This document shows, one piece after another, positions 1 to 6,177 of a stretch of 10,035 bases of DNA. How positions within the stretch are numbered: the first letter of the stretch is position 1; each line of letters opens with the position of its first letter. This DNA comes from Pseudomonadota bacterium (lineage in GTDB: Bacteria > Pseudomonadota > Gammaproteobacteria > Steroidobacterales > Steroidobacteraceae). The notes beneath the pieces are model-generated. The model was not told the origin of the DNA, did no database searches, and saw only the letters and a program-made list of their open reading frames with translations. The stretch is from assembly GCA_021838065.1 (NCBI GenBank), contig JAKCEJ010000082.1, forward strand, positions 1 to 10,035, read 5' to 3'. The translations under genes were made by a program, and so were the position numbers.

Positions 1-130
1 TCAGCATCTGGGCGAGCGTAGCGACATTGCCGTCCGGAAGATTCGCAGGCGCGTGCGGATAAACGCAATTCGCGTACGCCGGGGCAATGGCGAGCGACGC
101 GAAAGCCGCCGCGGCAAGCAGTGATTTCAT
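1..130 (-). CDS. Small secreted protein of unknown function, N-terminal part only
   Basis: The reverse strand opens with an ATG at 130 and stays open for 43 codons to the window edge, so only the N-terminus is visible. It begins with a textbook signal peptide: MKS, then a run rich in Ala and Leu, ending in APAYA-N, which suggests signal peptidase I cleavage after residue 21 and export to the periplasm. The mature protein starts NCVYPHAPANLPDG and continues NVATLAQML. I recall small gammaproteobacterial periplasmic proteins with a similar Cys-x-x-Pro...Pro-Asp-Gly start, of unknown function, but cannot confirm membership without the rest. A weak purine stretch, AGAGGG, lies about 7 bases before the ATG. 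The gene was too short for an ORF-length cut-off. The reading frame and signal peptide are convincing; the function is unknown. Confidence 0.7.
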   Translation of the reverse strand, partial: MKSLLAAAAFASLAIAPAYANCVYPHAPANLPDGNVATLAQML

Positions 131-158
131 GAGAGACCCTCTGGGTGGGAACGGATAC

Positions 159-164
159 ATTCTA
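159..164 (-). promoter_or_regulatory. Possible -10 box for the secreted-protein gene
   Basis: The reverse strand reads TAGAAT here, a one-mismatch match to the sigma-70 -10 consensus TATAAT, 28 bases before the ATG at 130. I see no good -35 hexamer at 16-18 bases spacing. The call rests on the hexamer, its position and its AT-richness in a GC-rich gap. Confidence 0.3.
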
Positions 165-305
165 AAGGTGGACCTTGATCGGGGCCACCAGAGTTCGCTT
201 CAGCCGCGTGCGATCTCGCCCGCGCCCGCGGAGGCTCCCGGCGGACTCGAAGGACCGCCTGGCGGGCCGCGCAAGGGTTCGGCCAGTGCCCGCGGCCGCC
301 CCGCG

Positions 306-322
306 CCGCCCCCCCGGGGCGG
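306..322. repeat. GC-only hairpin
   Basis: CCGCCCC (306-312) and GGGGCGG (316-322) form a perfect 7-bp inverted repeat around a CCC loop. There is no T-tract on either side, so it is not a standard intrinsic terminator, and neither flanking gene is transcribed towards it. It may be only a by-product of the local GC run. Confidence 0.25.
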
Positions 323-369
323 GCGGATCGAGGCATGCGGTGCTGCCAGCTATGGACCCGGGCGCCTGA

Positions 370-375
370 TAGAAT
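370..375 (+). promoter_or_regulatory. Probable -10 box of the tRNA-Arg promoter
   Basis: TAGAAT ends 10 bases before the first base of the tRNA. The stretch between it and the tRNA is almost pure G+C (CGCCCGCGCT), the kind of GC-rich discriminator known from stringently controlled stable-RNA promoters. No strong -35 hexamer is visible at the right spacing. Start-site position and discriminator fit a tRNA promoter with a very short 5' leader. Confidence 0.5.
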
Positions 376-385
376 CGCCCGCGCT

Positions 386-462
386 GCGCCCGTAGCTCAG
401 TTGGATAGAGTACCTGGCTTCGAACCAGGTGGTCGGGGGTTCGAATCCCTCCGGGCGCGCCA
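386..462 (+). tRNA. tRNA-Arg, anticodon UCG (reads CGA)
   Basis: The 77-base sequence folds into a standard cloverleaf. The acceptor stem GCGCCCG (386-392) pairs with CGGGCGC (452-458), with discriminator G and an encoded CCA at 460-462. The D-arm has AGCTCAGTTGGATAGAG. The anticodon stem CCTGG/CCAGG encloses the loop CTTCGAA, giving anticodon TCG (Arg). The T-arm carries GGTTCGAATCC. Encoded CCA is usual in gammaproteobacteria. The 3' end is only 2 bp from the stop codon of the convergent acyltransferase gene, so no intrinsic terminator can fit between them. Confidence 0.97.
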
Positions 463-464
463 CG

Positions 465-1445
465 TCACATGGGGGTCCGCCGCGCCGGCTTCGCCCTGCG
501 ATGCGCGTACAGCACTGCGATCGCACAGGACGCGAGGCGGCTGCGGACGCCATCGGCGCGGCTGGTGAGCATGATGGGAACCCGCGCGCCGAGCACTATA
601 CCGGCCAGCTGCGCGCCCGCCAGATACTCCAGCTGCTTGGCCAGCATATTGCCGGCCTCGAGGTCCGGGACGACGAAGATGTCGGCGCGTCCCGCCACGC
701 TCGAGGTAATCGCTTTGGTCGCAGCCGCCGCACTTGAGACGGCATTGTCGAAGGCGAGCGGGCCGTCGAGGATGCCGCCGGTGATCTGCGCGCGGTCCGC
801 CATCTTGCACAGCGCCGCAGCGTCCAGCGTGGATTTGATCTTGGGCGTCACCAGCTCGACTGCCGACAGAATCGCGACCCGCGGTGTGCGAACTCCGAGG
901 GCGCGGGCCAGATCGATCGCGTTCTGGACGATGTCGCGCTTGTCCTCGAGCGAGGGGTAGATGTTGACCGCGGCGTCCGTGATGAACAGCAGTCTCGGGT
1001 AGTGCGGGGCGTCGATCGCGAACACATGACTGACGCGGCGCTCCGTGCGCAGCCCGCTGTCCGGGTCGACCACGCAGCGCATCAGCTCATCGGTGTGCAG
1101 CGCGCCTTTCATTATCGCATCGACCTCGCCGCGGCGCGCCATCTGCACCGCGCGCGCGGCAGCGGCATGACTGTGCTCAGTGGCTTCGATCGCGCGACCC
1201 GCCAAATCAATGCGCGCCTCGCGCGCGGCCGCGCGGATGCGGCGTTCCGGGCCGACGAGCACCGGGACGATCAGGCCCGTGCGCTCGGCCTCGATGGCCC
1301 CGAGGAGCGAGGTGGTGTCGACGGGATGGACCACTGCGGTGCGCAGCGCAGCCCGCCGCCGGGCCGCGACCAACAGCGGCTCGAGGCGGCTCGGCGCCTG
1401 CGGGGCGCGGGCCAGGCGGGGTCGGGTCCGGGGCCGGTCGTTCAT
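465..1445 (-). CDS. Phosphate acetyl/butyryltransferase-family protein (PTA_PTB domain)
   Basis: This is a soluble enzyme of 326 residues from the family that moves an acyl group between CoA and phosphate (acetyl-CoA or butyryl-CoA + Pi to acyl phosphate + CoA). Family-like motifs are MKGALHTDELM (112-122), RRVSHVF (136-142), TDAAVNIYPSLEDKRDI (156-172), VTPKIKSTLDAAAL (199-212) and DGPLAFDNA (227-235). A glycine-rich C-terminal stretch (DLEAGNMLAKQLEYLAGAQLAG) follows. The sequence resembles the C-terminal half of bifunctional MaoC/phosphate acetyltransferase proteins but lacks the hydratase domain, and its first 20 or so residues are an Arg/Pro-rich tail. The ATG sits in an ATGA overlap with the glycosyltransferase stop, so translation is probably coupled. 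No acetate kinase gene is visible. Acetyl versus butyryl specificity cannot be read from the sequence. Confidence 0.88.
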   Translation of the reverse strand: MNDRPRTRPRLARAPQAPSRLEPLLVAARRRAALRTAVVHPVDTTSLLGAIEAERTGLIVPVLVGPERRIRAAAREARIDLAGRAIEATEHSHAAAARAVQMARRGEVDAIMKGALHTDELMRCVVDPDSGLRTERRVSHVFAIDAPHYPRLLFITDAAVNIYPSLEDKRDIVQNAIDLARALGVRTPRVAILSAVELVTPKIKSTLDAAALCKMADRAQITGGILDGPLAFDNAVSSAAAATKAITSSVAGRADIFVVPDLEAGNMLAKQLEYLAGAQLAGIVLGARVPIMLTSRADGVRSRLASCAIAVLYAHRRAKPARRTPM

Positions 1446-3244
1446 GGTGGTGGTTGCCGTTCAGCGCCGGTCGCGCCGTGCGGCGGCGCCAGCAGCGCGT
1501 AGCGCCGGCCTTGTGGCAGATCATACCGGCGCGCAATGACCGCCGCACCCGTGGTTTGTAGCATTCCGGCCTCGCCGTCGCCCGGCCGGCGCCACAGCCC
1601 CATGCGCCGCAGCAGCGGGGTGAAGGGACCGGCGGCATGGCCGGGCAGCAGCACGAGCACGCGGGCGCGCGGTCCGTGGGCGGCGAACCAGCGGATCACC
1701 GCCGGCGCCGCCGCGCGCGGGGGAACATCCAACCTCGTGAAGTGCGTCAGCAGCCCGCGGTCGAGCATCGCCACGGTCGTCTCATCCGGATTCAGCAGCG
1801 CCAGCGGCCGGTGCAGCGTCTGCGCGTGGATGCGCCGCGCCAGCGCGGGCAGATTCTGCCAGCGGTCGATCATGGGGAACACCGCGAGTGCGCTCAGACA
1901 GAAGGCCGCCGCATAGGCGCCGTACGTCCACCCGAAGCTGCCCAGGATTTCCCCGCGCTGTTGCGCCTGCGCGCCGCGGCGCAGCGCGAAGGCAGTGCTG
2001 GTGAGCACCGCTGCGGCGAGCGCCAGATCGCAGATTGCCACGATCGGCGTGCGCCGTCGGATCACCGCCAATGCGATGACGACGGCCGCGAACGCGGTGG
2101 CGAGGAAACCAACCGTCCAGCGGGTCCAGCGCAGCGCCGCGCGCGGCGTCGCCGCAAGCCGCTGTGAGTCGCCGACCCACAGGGCGATGAGCAGGCTGAA
2201 GCCCAGGAGCGCCGGCGCCGCGTAGATATCCCGCCCCGTGGCGGCCAGGGACAGCAGCACCAGCCACGGCAGCGACGCGCACACGGCGAAGCGCCAGTGC
2301 GTTGCGGGGGCCGCCGCGAGGCGGCTGCGGTCCCAGGCCCGGCGCGCCGCCGCGGCCGCAAGCGCCGTCCACGGCAGCAAGTACACGGGCAACTGCACGA
2401 AGTACTTGCCGAACGTGTTGCGATGCGCGTTGGTGTACTGATAGGCCGGCGGCGCGGAAATCTTCATGAACCGGCCGGCGAGGTTGTACCAGAACATGAC
2501 TCGCAGCGCGTGCACGCCGTGAGCGGTGCGCGCCACGGCGATCAGCCACGGTCCGATGATGAGCGCCTGCAGCAGAAATCCGGCGTAGAGCTCCCCGCGC
2601 TTGAGCTCGTGCCAGCGGCGCTCCCAGGCGATCAGCGTCAAGAGGGTCAGCCCCGGCACCAGCCAGCCGACTGCGCTCTTGGCCATGAAACCCGCCGCCG
2701 CGCCGGCGTGCATGAGCAGGTAGCCGTACAGTTTTCGCCGGCCCGACGGCGCCGTGTAGCCGAGGTAGGCGCCGAGCAGGGCGACGGCGCATGCGGCGAG
2801 CAGACACGCATCCGGCGCGAGCCACATCGACACGCGGAACGCGGTGATTGCGCTGCCGGCGACGAGGGCTGCGACGACTGCCGCCGCAGCGCCGTCGAGC
2901 GCATAGCCGAGCGCGCCCATGGCAAGCGCGAGAATGAGCGCGTAGAGGACATTGGGCAGGCGCAGCACCCCGGGGCTGTCGCCGAACAGGCGCACGGCGA
3001 GCGCCGCCGCCCAATACGACAGCGGTGGCTTTTCGAGGAATGGTCTGCCGGCGAGGCTCGGCAGCAACCAGTGGTGCTGCCATGCCATGCGCCAATCGAT
3101 GTCCGCTTCGCGTGGCTCATCCGGCGTCCACAGGCCGCGCATCAGCACACCGACGCCCCACAGTGGCGCCAGGGCGAGCAGCACCGGCCCGATCCAGCGG
3201 GTTGACCCGGATTTCAACGAGAACGGGCGCATGCGCCCGCGCAT
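1442..3244 (-). CDS. ArnT-like membrane glycosyltransferase (GT83/PMT_2 superfamily)
   Basis: This 600-residue polytopic inner-membrane protein belongs to the family that uses polyprenyl-phosphate sugars to modify lipid A, glycans or proteins; ArnT adds aminoarabinose to lipid A. After a first membrane segment (about 18-36) it has WTPDEPREADI (39-49), whose Asp-Glu pair matches the family's first periplasmic loop. FLEKPPLSYW (69-78) matches the EKP motif of ArnT-type enzymes. About ten or more hydrophobic segments follow up to about residue 460, then a soluble C-terminal domain of about 130 residues. The length is a little above E. coli ArnT (550). The sugar and acceptor are unknown, and no arn genes are nearby. 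The start is uncertain: the ATG at 3244 has no clear ribosome binding site, and an in-frame ATG at 3232 (MRPFSLK) is equally plausible. It overlaps the acyltransferase by 4 bp. Confidence 0.87.
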   Translation of the reverse strand: MRGRMRPFSLKSGSTRWIGPVLLALAPLWGVGVLMRGLWTPDEPREADIDWRMAWQHHWLLPSLAGRPFLEKPPLSYWAAALAVRLFGDSPGVLRLPNVLYALILALAMGALGYALDGAAAAVVAALVAGSAITAFRVSMWLAPDACLLAACAVALLGAYLGYTAPSGRRKLYGYLLMHAGAAAGFMAKSAVGWLVPGLTLLTLIAWERRWHELKRGELYAGFLLQALIIGPWLIAVARTAHGVHALRVMFWYNLAGRFMKISAPPAYQYTNAHRNTFGKYFVQLPVYLLPWTALAAAAARRAWDRSRLAAAPATHWRFAVCASLPWLVLLSLAATGRDIYAAPALLGFSLLIALWVGDSQRLAATPRAALRWTRWTVGFLATAFAAVVIALAVIRRRTPIVAICDLALAAAVLTSTAFALRRGAQAQQRGEILGSFGWTYGAYAAAFCLSALAVFPMIDRWQNLPALARRIHAQTLHRPLALLNPDETTVAMLDRGLLTHFTRLDVPPRAAAPAVIRWFAAHGPRARVLVLLPGHAAGPFTPLLRRMGLWRRPGDGEAGMLQTTGAAVIARRYDLPQGRRYALLAPPHGATGAERQPPP

Positions 3245-3311
3245 TATGCACCGATGCCCGCGTGGCCGGCGCAGTGTGCAAAAATGGCCTTTCCGAAGCG
3301 ACTGAACTCAA
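3245..3311. promoter_or_regulatory. Divergent promoter region between glycosyltransferase and tandem ATPase genes
   Basis: This 67-bp gap separates two divergent start codons and must hold at least part of both promoters. The only AT-rich parts are a CAAAAAT run at 3279-3285 and, on the reverse strand, CATAAT at 3243-3248. The latter overlaps the annotated glycosyltransferase ATG, which would favour the downstream ATG at 3232 if that box is used. No -35/-10 pair with good spacing stands out. Confidence 0.3.
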
Positions 3312-4871
3312 ATGACGAGCACGCACAATGCCCGCTTTATCGAGGCGCGCCTGCGCGGCATGCGCCTGGCGCGCAGCGGGCGGACGATACTGAAGGATGT
3401 GACCTGGACCGTCCGTCCGGGCGAGCGCTGGGTGCTTGCCGGCGCCAACGGCGCCGGCAAGACGCAACTGCTGAAAGTGCTGGCCGGCTCGGTCTGGCCG
3501 ACGCCTGAGGCGCCGCGGGTGCGCCAGTACCTCTGGCGGGGCGAGTTGTGGCGAGCGCCGCAGGGTGTCGCGGCGGAGATCGGCTATCTGGGTCCGGAGC
3601 GTCAGGACAAGTACGCGCGCTACGGCTGGAATCACACCGTCGAGGCGGTGGTCGGGACCGGCGTGCACCGCAGCGATATCCCGCTGCACGCGCTGAGCGC
3701 TGCCGAGCGCAAGCGTGTCACTGGGGCATTGCGCCGCCTCGGCATCACGCCGCTCGCGAGGCGCCCGTTCCTGACACTGTCCTACGGGGAGCGGCGCCTC
3801 GCTTTGCTCGCGCGCGCCCTGGTTTCTCGGCCGCGGCTGCTGCTGCTCGATGAACTGCTCAACGGGCTCGATGCGTTGAATCGCGCCCGCGCGCTGCGCT
3901 GGCTGCAGAGCACGTCGCGCTCGGCGCTGCCGTGGGTGCTCTCGGTCCACCGGGCCGAGGACGTGCCGGCCGCCGCCACGCACGCGCTGATATTGGATCG
4001 CGGCCGCATCGTGTATCGCGGTCCGTGCGGGCGCGCGCCGCTTGAGCGCTGGCTCGTCGAAGGCGCGCGCGCTGTCCGCCCCGTTCGTGCGCGCGCTGCG
4101 GCTCGCGTGGCGCAGGCGCGCAACCGTGTGCCGGCCCCAGGGACCGTCGTGGTCAGTCTGAGCGCCGCCGACGTGCATCTGGATGAGCACAGGGCGTTGC
4201 GCAATCTGACCCTCACGGTGCGCGCCGGTGAATGTTGGGTAGTGCACGGCCGCAACGGTTCCGGCAAGACCACTCTGCTGCGCACGCTCTATGGAGATCA
4301 CGGCGTCGCGGCAGGCGGGCGGATCGAGCGCAACGGTATCGAGCCCGGTGTGCCGCTCGAAACGTTCCAGCGGCGCGTGGCGCTGGTGGCCCCGCACCTG
4401 CAGGCGGATCATCCACCGGAGCTGACCGTCGCCGAGGTGGTGCAGTCAGGGCGTTACGCGAGCATTGGATTGAACGACGCACCCAGCGCGGCTGATCGCG
4501 CCGCTGCGCGGCGCGCGATGCGCGAGTTCGGGGTACTGAGGCTCGCCGGGCGGACGCTGCGCGAGCTGTCCTATGGACAGTTGCGGCGGGTTCTGTTCGC
4601 ACGCGCCTGGGTCAACCGGCCGGCGCTGCTGCTGCTGGATGAGCCGTTCGCAGGTGTCGACGGTCCAACCCAGGGCGATCTGCAGGCGCGGATCGAACGC
4701 CTCTCGGCCGAGGGGGCCGCTGTGGTGATCGTGGTGCACCGGCGCACGGAGTGGCCCCGGTGCGTCACGCACGAGTTGCAGCTGTCCGGCGGCGCCGCCC
4801 GCTATGCCGGCCCCGTGCGGCTCAGTCGAGGGTCATCTCGGTCTGAAACACCGACACGGCCTGGCCGATGA
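3312..4871 (+). CDS. Tandem ABC ATPase, ModF/PhrA-like
   Basis: The protein has 519 residues and two complete ABC ATPase domains with no membrane segment. Domain 1 has Walker A GANGAGKT (44-51), signature LSYGE (156-160), Walker B LLLLDE (176-181) and switch His213 (SVHRAED). Domain 2 has Walker A GRNGSGKTT (313-321), signature LSYGQ (419-423), Walker B LLLLDE (439-444) and His476 (VVHRRTEWP). Order, spacing and length resemble E. coli ModF (490 residues), including a GDH stretch after Walker A of domain 2. ModF is named for its place in the molybdate operon, but its role is not settled; the older name PhrA reflects a proposed photorepair link. No molybdate transport gene is nearby. The usual Pro after Walker B is Leu in domain 1 (DELLNGLD). 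An ABC-F translation factor is less likely because the linker is short and lacks the ABC-F signature. The start is the first ATG, with only a weak ribosome binding site. Its last 50 bp overlap the convergent PhzF-family gene. Confidence 0.85.
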   Translation: MTSTHNARFIEARLRGMRLARSGRTILKDVTWTVRPGERWVLAGANGAGKTQLLKVLAGSVWPTPEAPRVRQYLWRGELWRAPQGVAAEIGYLGPERQDKYARYGWNHTVEAVVGTGVHRSDIPLHALSAAERKRVTGALRRLGITPLARRPFLTLSYGERRLALLARALVSRPRLLLLDELLNGLDALNRARALRWLQSTSRSALPWVLSVHRAEDVPAAATHALILDRGRIVYRGPCGRAPLERWLVEGARAVRPVRARAAARVAQARNRVPAPGTVVVSLSAADVHLDEHRALRNLTLTVRAGECWVVHGRNGSGKTTLLRTLYGDHGVAAGGRIERNGIEPGVPLETFQRRVALVAPHLQADHPPELTVAEVVQSGRYASIGLNDAPSAADRAAARRAMREFGVLRLAGRTLRELSYGQLRRVLFARAWVNRPALLLLDEPFAGVDGPTQGDLQARIERLSAEGAAVVIVVHRRTEWPRCVTHELQLSGGAARYAGPVRLSRGSSRSETPTRPGR

Positions 4872-5727
4872 TCCAGACGGCCGAGACCGTTCCGCCGGTC
4901 ATTTCCAGCTCGATTTCCACCCGCCCCGGACGGTGCAGCCAGCGTCCCTGAACGCCATTGAACGCGGCCTTGCGCCGGTCATGCTCCAGCAGCCCGTAGT
5001 GCACGAGGTAGACGCCGAGCAGCCCGTGTGCGTTACCGCTGACGGGATCCTCGCCGATGCCGAGGGCCGGGCAGAACATGCGCGACTCGGTGAAATGATC
5101 ACCCGCCGTCGGTGTCAATGCGAACACGAAATAGCCCGCCGCGCCAATCTGCGCCGAGAGCGTGGTGAGGCGGGTCATGTCGGGCTTGAGGTGATTGAGG
5201 GGCCCGGACCCGCGCACGCCGACGAGCAACCGCGGGCTGCTCGTGCCGGCGATGCGCAGCGGACAGCGCGGGTCCAGATCGTCGGTGGCGAGCGCCAGCG
5301 CATCGAGCACCGCGAGCCGCTCGCGATCGTTGATCTCGCGCCCGAGCGGGGGCGGGTTCTGGCGGATCGCGATGCGCCGCTCACGGCCGCTGCCGCGCAC
5401 CTCGATGTCCAGGATTCCGGCCTTGGACTTCTGCTTCAGCCGCGCGGGCGCTCCGGCGCGGCCGGAGAGCACGTGATGGGCCGCCACGGTGGCGTGGCCG
5501 ACGAATCCGGCTTCGGTGCGCGGCGTGAAGAACCGGGCGCGCACGTCATGATCCGGCCCGTCGGGCGCGAACAGGAAGGCGGTATCGGCGTTGTTCAGCT
5601 CGCGGGCGATGGCCAGCATCTGCGCGTCGGTCAGCCCGTCCGCATCGAGCACCACACCGGCGGGATTGCCCGTGAAACGCTCAAGGGTGAAGGCATCCAC
5701 CTGGTGGATCTGGATCTTGCGGCTCAT
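4822..5727 (-). CDS. PhzF-family isomerase-like protein
   Basis: This cytosolic protein of 301 residues has the length and motifs of the PhzF/YddE family, which shares the diaminopimelate epimerase fold. PhzF itself isomerises an intermediate of phenazine synthesis; most relatives have no known substrate. Visible landmarks are QVDAFT (9-14), FTGNPAGVVLDADGL (18-32), NNADTAFLF (45-53), FFTPRTEAGFVGHATVAAHH (66-85) and GEDPVSGNAHGLLG (225-238). By alignment from memory, the catalytic Glu of PhzF (E45, in SETAF) is Asp48 here, the conserved Ser after ATG is Asn232, and the Gly-His pair (77-78) and Asp227 are kept. A GAGG stretch lies upstream of the ATG. No phenazine genes are present, so a phenazine role is unlikely. 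The 3' end overlaps the tandem ATPase gene by 50 bp, tail to tail. Confidence 0.9.
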   Translation of the reverse strand: MSRKIQIHQVDAFTLERFTGNPAGVVLDADGLTDAQMLAIARELNNADTAFLFAPDGPDHDVRARFFTPRTEAGFVGHATVAAHHVLSGRAGAPARLKQKSKAGILDIEVRGSGRERRIAIRQNPPPLGREINDRERLAVLDALALATDDLDPRCPLRIAGTSSPRLLVGVRGSGPLNHLKPDMTRLTTLSAQIGAAGYFVFALTPTAGDHFTESRMFCPALGIGEDPVSGNAHGLLGVYLVHYGLLEHDRRKAAFNGVQGRWLHRPGRVEIELEMTGGTVSAVWIIGQAVSVFQTEMTLD

Positions 5728-5780
5728 TGCGGTCTCTGTCGCCTCACGCTTCCGCGCATGACCTGCGCCGAAGGGCGGCC

Positions 5781-5786
5781 ATTCTA
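5781..5786 (-). promoter_or_regulatory. Possible -10 box for the PhzF-family gene
   Basis: The reverse strand reads TAGAAT, 53 bases before the ATG at 5727. It forms an inverted pair with the TAGAAT at 5807-5812, so the gap may hold two divergent start sites. A matching -35 hexamer is not visible. Confidence 0.35.
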
Positions 5787-5806
5787 GCCCATTGGGCGCG
5801 GATCGG

Positions 5807-5812
5807 TAGAAT
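5807..5812 (+). promoter_or_regulatory. Possible -10 box for the YkoF-like gene
   Basis: TAGAAT overlaps the ATG at 5811 but lies 7 bases before an in-frame GTG at 5820. That spacing would put the transcription start at or next to the GTG, giving a leaderless message. If the box is not used, the ATG at 5811 remains the simpler start. Confidence 0.3.
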
Positions 5813-6071
5813 GCCGGGCGTGGACATCGGAGTCGACATCAGCCTGTACCCGTTCGAGGCACACTTTGCGCCGGTGATCCATGAGTTCATCGAGCGGCTC
5901 TCGTCCCACCCGGGCCTGAAGGTGCTGCCGGGGAGCCTGAGCACCCAGGTCTACGGCGAGTACGATCAGGTGTTCGCGGCGGTCCGCGAGGCCGTGCGCG
6001 CGACCCTCGAGGGGCGCCAGGGCGCAGGCACCCGAGCCGCCCTGGTGGTGAAGATCCTCGGCCCGCTCTAG
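5811..6071 (+). CDS. Small YkoF-like (thiamine/HMP-binding fold) protein
   Basis: The protein has 86 residues and is predicted cytosolic. It begins MPGVDIGVDISLYPF and contains EFIERLSSHPGLKVLPGS and LSTQVYGEYDQVF, ending VVKILGPL. The pattern of a strand with SLYP, a helix, a strand and a GEYD/GE-type turn matches the small single-domain YkoF/MTH1187-type proteins. In Bacillus subtilis, YkoF binds thiamine and hydroxymethylpyrimidine; the function of stand-alone one-domain members is mostly unproven. The frame is open upstream to 5727, but that extension (MRSLSPHASAHDLRRR...) runs back to the start of the divergent PhzF-family gene and is not family-like, so I start at 5811. A GTG at 5820 is the alternative. 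No thiamine gene is nearby and no THI-box riboswitch is visible. Confidence 0.75.
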   Translation: MPGVDIGVDISLYPFEAHFAPVIHEFIERLSSHPGLKVLPGSLSTQVYGEYDQVFAAVREAVRATLEGRQGAGTRAALVVKILGPL

Positions 6072-6072
6072 G

Positions 6073-6120
6073 GCCGGGTAAGCGCGGGCGCGGCAGTGGC
6101 GCGAGCGGCGCCGACCCGGC
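6073..6120. repeat. Inverted repeat after the YkoF-like gene
   Basis: GCCGGGT (6073-6079) and ACCCGGC (6114-6120) are perfect 7-base inverted arms around 34 bases of G+C-rich sequence that can itself pair partly. It starts 2 bases after the TAG at 6069-6071. There is no T-run after the 3' arm, so it is not a classical intrinsic terminator. It could be a transcript-end structure or a processing site between this gene and the ferredoxin. Confidence 0.35.
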
Positions 6121-6165
6121 ACACTATCGCACTCCATCCGGTGTTCTCCCGAGACGAATCTGCTG

Positions 6166-6171
6166 AAGAGG
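6166..6171 (+). promoter_or_regulatory. Ribosome binding site of the ferredoxin gene
   Basis: AAGAGG lies 6 bases before the ATG at 6178. It is one of the two clearest Shine-Dalgarno matches in the window and fixes that start. Confidence 0.6.
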
Positions 6172-6177
6172 TAGTGA

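Larger units (their letters stand above)
131..385. other. Non-coding gap between the secreted-protein gene and the tRNA
   Basis: This 255-bp gap is flanked by divergently transcribed features, so it should hold promoters for both. I see a TAGAAT hexamer on each side (listed separately) and a very GC-rich core around 285-326 with a small perfect hairpin. Open frames crossing the gap have no ribosome binding site or recognisable protein sequence, and I read them as chance frames in GC-rich DNA. Confidence 0.5.

Noticed and set aside
335..810. Open frames crossing the tRNA on both strands (peptides with FEPGGRGFESL and RRDSNPRPPGSKPG)
   Set aside because: These peptides are the well-known false translations of tRNA genes and its neighbourhood. 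The tRNA cloverleaf and the acyltransferase gene explain the sequence.
1782..3205. Long frames of 437 codons (reverse) and 302 codons (forward) inside the glycosyltransferase gene
   Set aside because: Both are low-complexity Arg/Ala-rich shadows of a membrane protein whose own frame has clear family motifs.
3117..4412. 431-codon reverse-strand frame across the tandem ATPase gene
   Set aside because: It is antisense to a strongly conserved ATPase, has no ribosome binding site and is an Arg/Ala/Gln-rich composition typical of mirrored codons in GC-rich DNA.
4804..5787. 327-codon forward frame opposite the PhzF-family gene
   Set aside because: It is antisense to conserved coding sequence and has no recognisable domain.
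5727..5810. 28-residue N-terminal extension of the YkoF-like protein
   Set aside because: It runs back to the start codon of the divergent PhzF-family gene, has no ribosome binding site, and the family normally starts just before the SLYP strand.
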